Positions 22,186 to 24,254 of a stretch of 24,254 nucleotides of DNA are shown here, piece by piece. Position 1 is the stretch's first letter. Each line of letters begins with the position of its first letter. The notes under the pieces were generated by a model. That model was given only the letters and a program-made list of their open reading frames with translations, was not told the DNA's origin and made no database searches. A program made the translations under genes and the position numbers. Source of the DNA: CAZUVQ01 sp964623915 (GTDB taxonomy: Bacteria > Bacillota > Clostridia > UMGS1883 > UMGS1540). The stretch is taken from the NCBI GenBank assembly GCA_964623915.1, contig CAZUVQ010000016.1, forward strand, positions 1 through 24,254. Direction: 5' to 3'.

Positions 22186-24152
22186 TAGCTTTCACTTCTA
22201 CCGCACCGGCTGGCATTATAAAGGTTGTTTCAGGGTTGGTGGCATCGGCAAAACTTACGGTGGGGGTTGAGGTCCAGTTTTTAAACCGCATACCACTTAG
22301 TGGACCGCCCGCTTTAATGTGTACGGTATCGCCCTCACTGTAACCACCTCCGCCCTCGGCTCCCGCACCCACGCTGTGCAAAGTCACGGTATGGCTGCCT
22401 TTGGCAGTGGTAAACGTGTAGCCCTCTGTTACGGCGCTCATCTCATTGCCAGCAGTGTCCCGGAAGCCGGATATCTTAACCGTGTAGGTTGTGCCCTCCG
22501 CAAGCCCGTTGTAGGGAATAGTTACAACACTGCTGTGTTCGTCCCATTTGTGTTCTTGCAGAAACTCCGTGTCGTTAAGGGAAACCGTTCCCGGCACCGT
22601 ATCATCCATTGGTTCGTTGAACGTGATAGCCACGTAACCGCTTGTATTAGCGCCTGTGCCGTCAGGGGTCACCGATACAACTGTGGGTGCTATGACGTCA
22701 TGTGTTATGTCGGGCGTCACCGTCACGCTGTATAAATCTTCTACATTCACAAACGTGTTAACACTTGCCACTGACCCGGGTGCCAAAACGATTTGACCGC
22801 TGCTTAATGTGCTCATAACGCCGTAAATTTCAGAAATATTTTCAAACTCTCCTGTTACAATCGTCACCGTTGCTTCGTTAGCGCTGGTTATCACAGTTCC
22901 GTTTGCGGTAAAAACTCCGCTCTCAATATTAACATTCGTACCAGTGTTCGCTGCAAAAACAGCTTCAAAACCTTGTTGGGCAATGATATCTCCATTTCTA
23001 AGTGATACCGTCCCGGAATCTATCCTCATACCTCTTTGTGCTATCAGCGTTAATCCGTTAAAGTCAATAGTATATGTCTTGTCTACATCCAACACAATCA
23101 TCGTATCCGCCGTTGCATCCAATAGCATAGTAATCGTGCCGCCTTTAGGTACGGCACCAGCGGCTCTCTCAAGCGTGGCGAAAGTACCGCCGCCCGTTAC
23201 CATAAAATACGGGATGAAAGCGGGCACCGCTATTCTTTTCGGTTCGGAGATGTTGCCCTCCGTGTCTTCAACAATGACGAAAACAATCTTTGCCCCGGCC
23301 GTTACTGTTATTGGTTTGATTATCTCCTGTGAAGCACTAACCATACCGATATACGTTCCCGCTTTCACGTCTTCTTTTGAAACGACTGCATAAATGTCTT
23401 CTTCCATAAGATAGTACGCCCAGCCAAATTTCGTAGAAGTAAAGCCAAAATTTGCCTGTGTGTCGCTTATGCGTTCCCTGCTATATGCTGAAATGGTCGG
23501 CGGGGTGGCAGCCTGTGCCGATGTTACCGTTAATTTTGCCGGAGTCTCCCATGAGAACGTCGAACCTTCTGCCGGATTGATCTCGCCGTTCTCTATATAC
23601 AGGCAATTAGCTGGTGTGATGATAGTTGAGAACTCACCCGACCAAATAGTTACCTTGCTTAAACTAACTGATATTGCATTAATGCTTCCGATAATATTCA
23701 TATTGGAAATATCGACATTCGTCGTGCTGCCGCTTACATAAACTGCGTCTGTGTCGTATTTTTGTGCAAAATCACGGTTTGCGCGGATGGTTCCGTTTTT
23801 AAGGTGTACAGACCCGCCTTCTATGCTAAGTAAGCAATATTTGATTCTGCTGTTATCGCCTGAACGCAGTGCGTACCCACCGAAGTCAATCGTATAGGAC
23901 TTGTTTTCATTCAACACAATTCCGTTATCAGTATATAAAGATTTAGCCACCGTTACCTCTTTCAGCATGGTAATCATGCCACCATCCGGCACAGCGGCGA
24001 CTGCATCCTCAAGCGTGGTATAAGGAAACCCTGAATGGGTCGCCGTCCGCCGCTTAGGCGGGTAGCACCAACCTTGGCAGCACAGCGAATATCATTGCCA
24101 TCGTCAGCAGGAAGGATAAGGCTTTTTTGCTCCAAATATTTGTTTTAATCAT
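22186..24152 (-). pseudogene. N-terminal part of a large secreted adhesin-like protein, apparent frameshift after the signal peptide
   Basis: ATG at 24152 has GGAGGA eight bases upstream and opens MIKTNIWSKKALSFLLTMAM, a signal peptide, but that frame stops at 24054-24056 (TAA). The body of the protein is in another phase, open from 24091 to the gap: SGFPYTTLEDAVAAVPDGG, then a right-handed beta-helix-like section rich in IENG, SGEF and NGTI; a second copy of the opening module (GGGTFATLERAAGAVPKGG ITML); an Ig-like domain of the SbsA/Big_5 kind (VVSVTPDGTGANTSGYVAIT, GTTYTVKISGFRDTAGNEMS); and an InlB-B-like repeat (YSEGDTVHIKAGG, RFKNWTSTP, FIMPAGAVEVKA). One indel between 24056 and 24092 would restore a full-length gene. 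It could be a sequencing error, phase variation or decay. The segment is clearly more GC-rich than the rest of the window. Confidence 0.72.
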
Positions 24153-24176
24153 AATTAAATTCCTCCAGTTATCGCC

Positions 24177-24218
24177 GGTACTGTCAAATTTTATTACCAA
24201 AAATCAACGGACAGTACC
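24177..24218. promoter_or_regulatory. 9-bp inverted repeat upstream of the surface-protein gene
   Basis: GGTACTGTC (24177-24185) and GACAGTACC (24210-24218) are perfect inverted repeats separated by 24 AT-rich bases, 25 bases upstream of the start codon. The spacing places equal half-sites roughly three helical turns apart, as a dimeric or looping regulator would use. It could also form a long-loop RNA hairpin in the leader. No clear sigma-A promoter can be assigned next to it. Confidence 0.5.
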
Positions 24219-24254
24219 TGTTTTTCGCTGATTTTACTTGATTTTTTTACTTTT

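Noticed and set aside
21816..22343. Plus-strand 175-codon open frame, spanning the Ns
   Set aside because: It is antisense to the surface-protein gene, runs through the gap, has no ribosome site and makes no recognisable protein; it results from the GC-rich composition.
22319..23393. Plus-strand open frames of 138 and 149 codons
   Set aside because: Both are mirror frames of the beta-rich surface protein, with no start signals and low-complexity translations.
1..24254. CRISPR array, insertion sequence, prophage or toxin-antitoxin module
   Set aside because: No spaced direct repeats, transposase, phage or toxin motifs were seen on either strand.

Overview
The window looks like part of a chromosome from a low-GC, spore-forming-type member of the Clostridia (Firmicutes), probably an uncultured or draft genome. 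The signs are AT-rich intergenic DNA with sigma-A promoters at exact 17-base spacing, strong GGAGG ribosome sites, an S-layer-homology surface protein, a YmfF/YmfH peptidase pair, a YhaO/YhaN pair and a compact GC-rich extragenic repeat. Ten Ns at 22176-22185 show that it is a scaffold. Almost every gene is on the minus strand; the only plus-strand genes I can support are two tiny cysteine-rich membrane peptides near 8 kb.

Layout, in window order. 1-279: start of a tRNA 2'-O-methyltransferase (trmL). 345-3266: large secreted SLH protein with its own promoter and terminator. 3389-7776: four-gene envelope operon, transcribed glycolipid glycosyltransferase (ugtP-like), inactive M16 peptidase (ymfF), active M16 peptidase (ymfH), then lgt. 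7881-8239: possible structured leader, two cysteine-rich mini-proteins and a bidirectional terminator. 8244-11631: sugar block, transcribed E2-like acyltransferase, D-lyxose isomerase, nagB, then an N-acetylhexosamine-1-kinase-like kinase. 11875-16304: operon of an SbcD/YhaO-like nuclease, a YhaN-like ATPase and a cysteine-rich FAD dehydrogenase. 16416-16619: rpmE. 16711-16765: a three-hairpin extragenic repeat. 16830-20447: serine block serC, serA, an RpiB-like isomerase and ung. 20672-20944: small zinc-ribbon protein. 21258-21340: tRNA-Leu(UAG). 21462-24152: large secreted adhesin-like protein broken by the assembly gap and by an apparent frameshift behind its signal peptide.

How the genes fit together: the lgt operon is about membrane and envelope building (lipoprotein lipidation, glycolipid synthesis, a peptidase pair). 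The nagB/kinase pair salvages amino sugars: the kinase would phosphorylate free HexNAc and NagB deaminates glucosamine-6-phosphate to fructose-6-phosphate. serC and serA carry out the first two dedicated steps of serine synthesis.

Most of the window is ordinary core metabolism. The points that deserve a second look are the two mini-proteins with their GC-rich leader, the stand-alone E2-like protein lacking the expected catalytic histidine, the FAD enzyme with a four-cysteine cluster tied to a nuclease/ATPase pair, the RpiB-like protein inside the serine operon, and the GC-rich broken surface protein. I saw no CRISPR array, no transposase and no phage genes.
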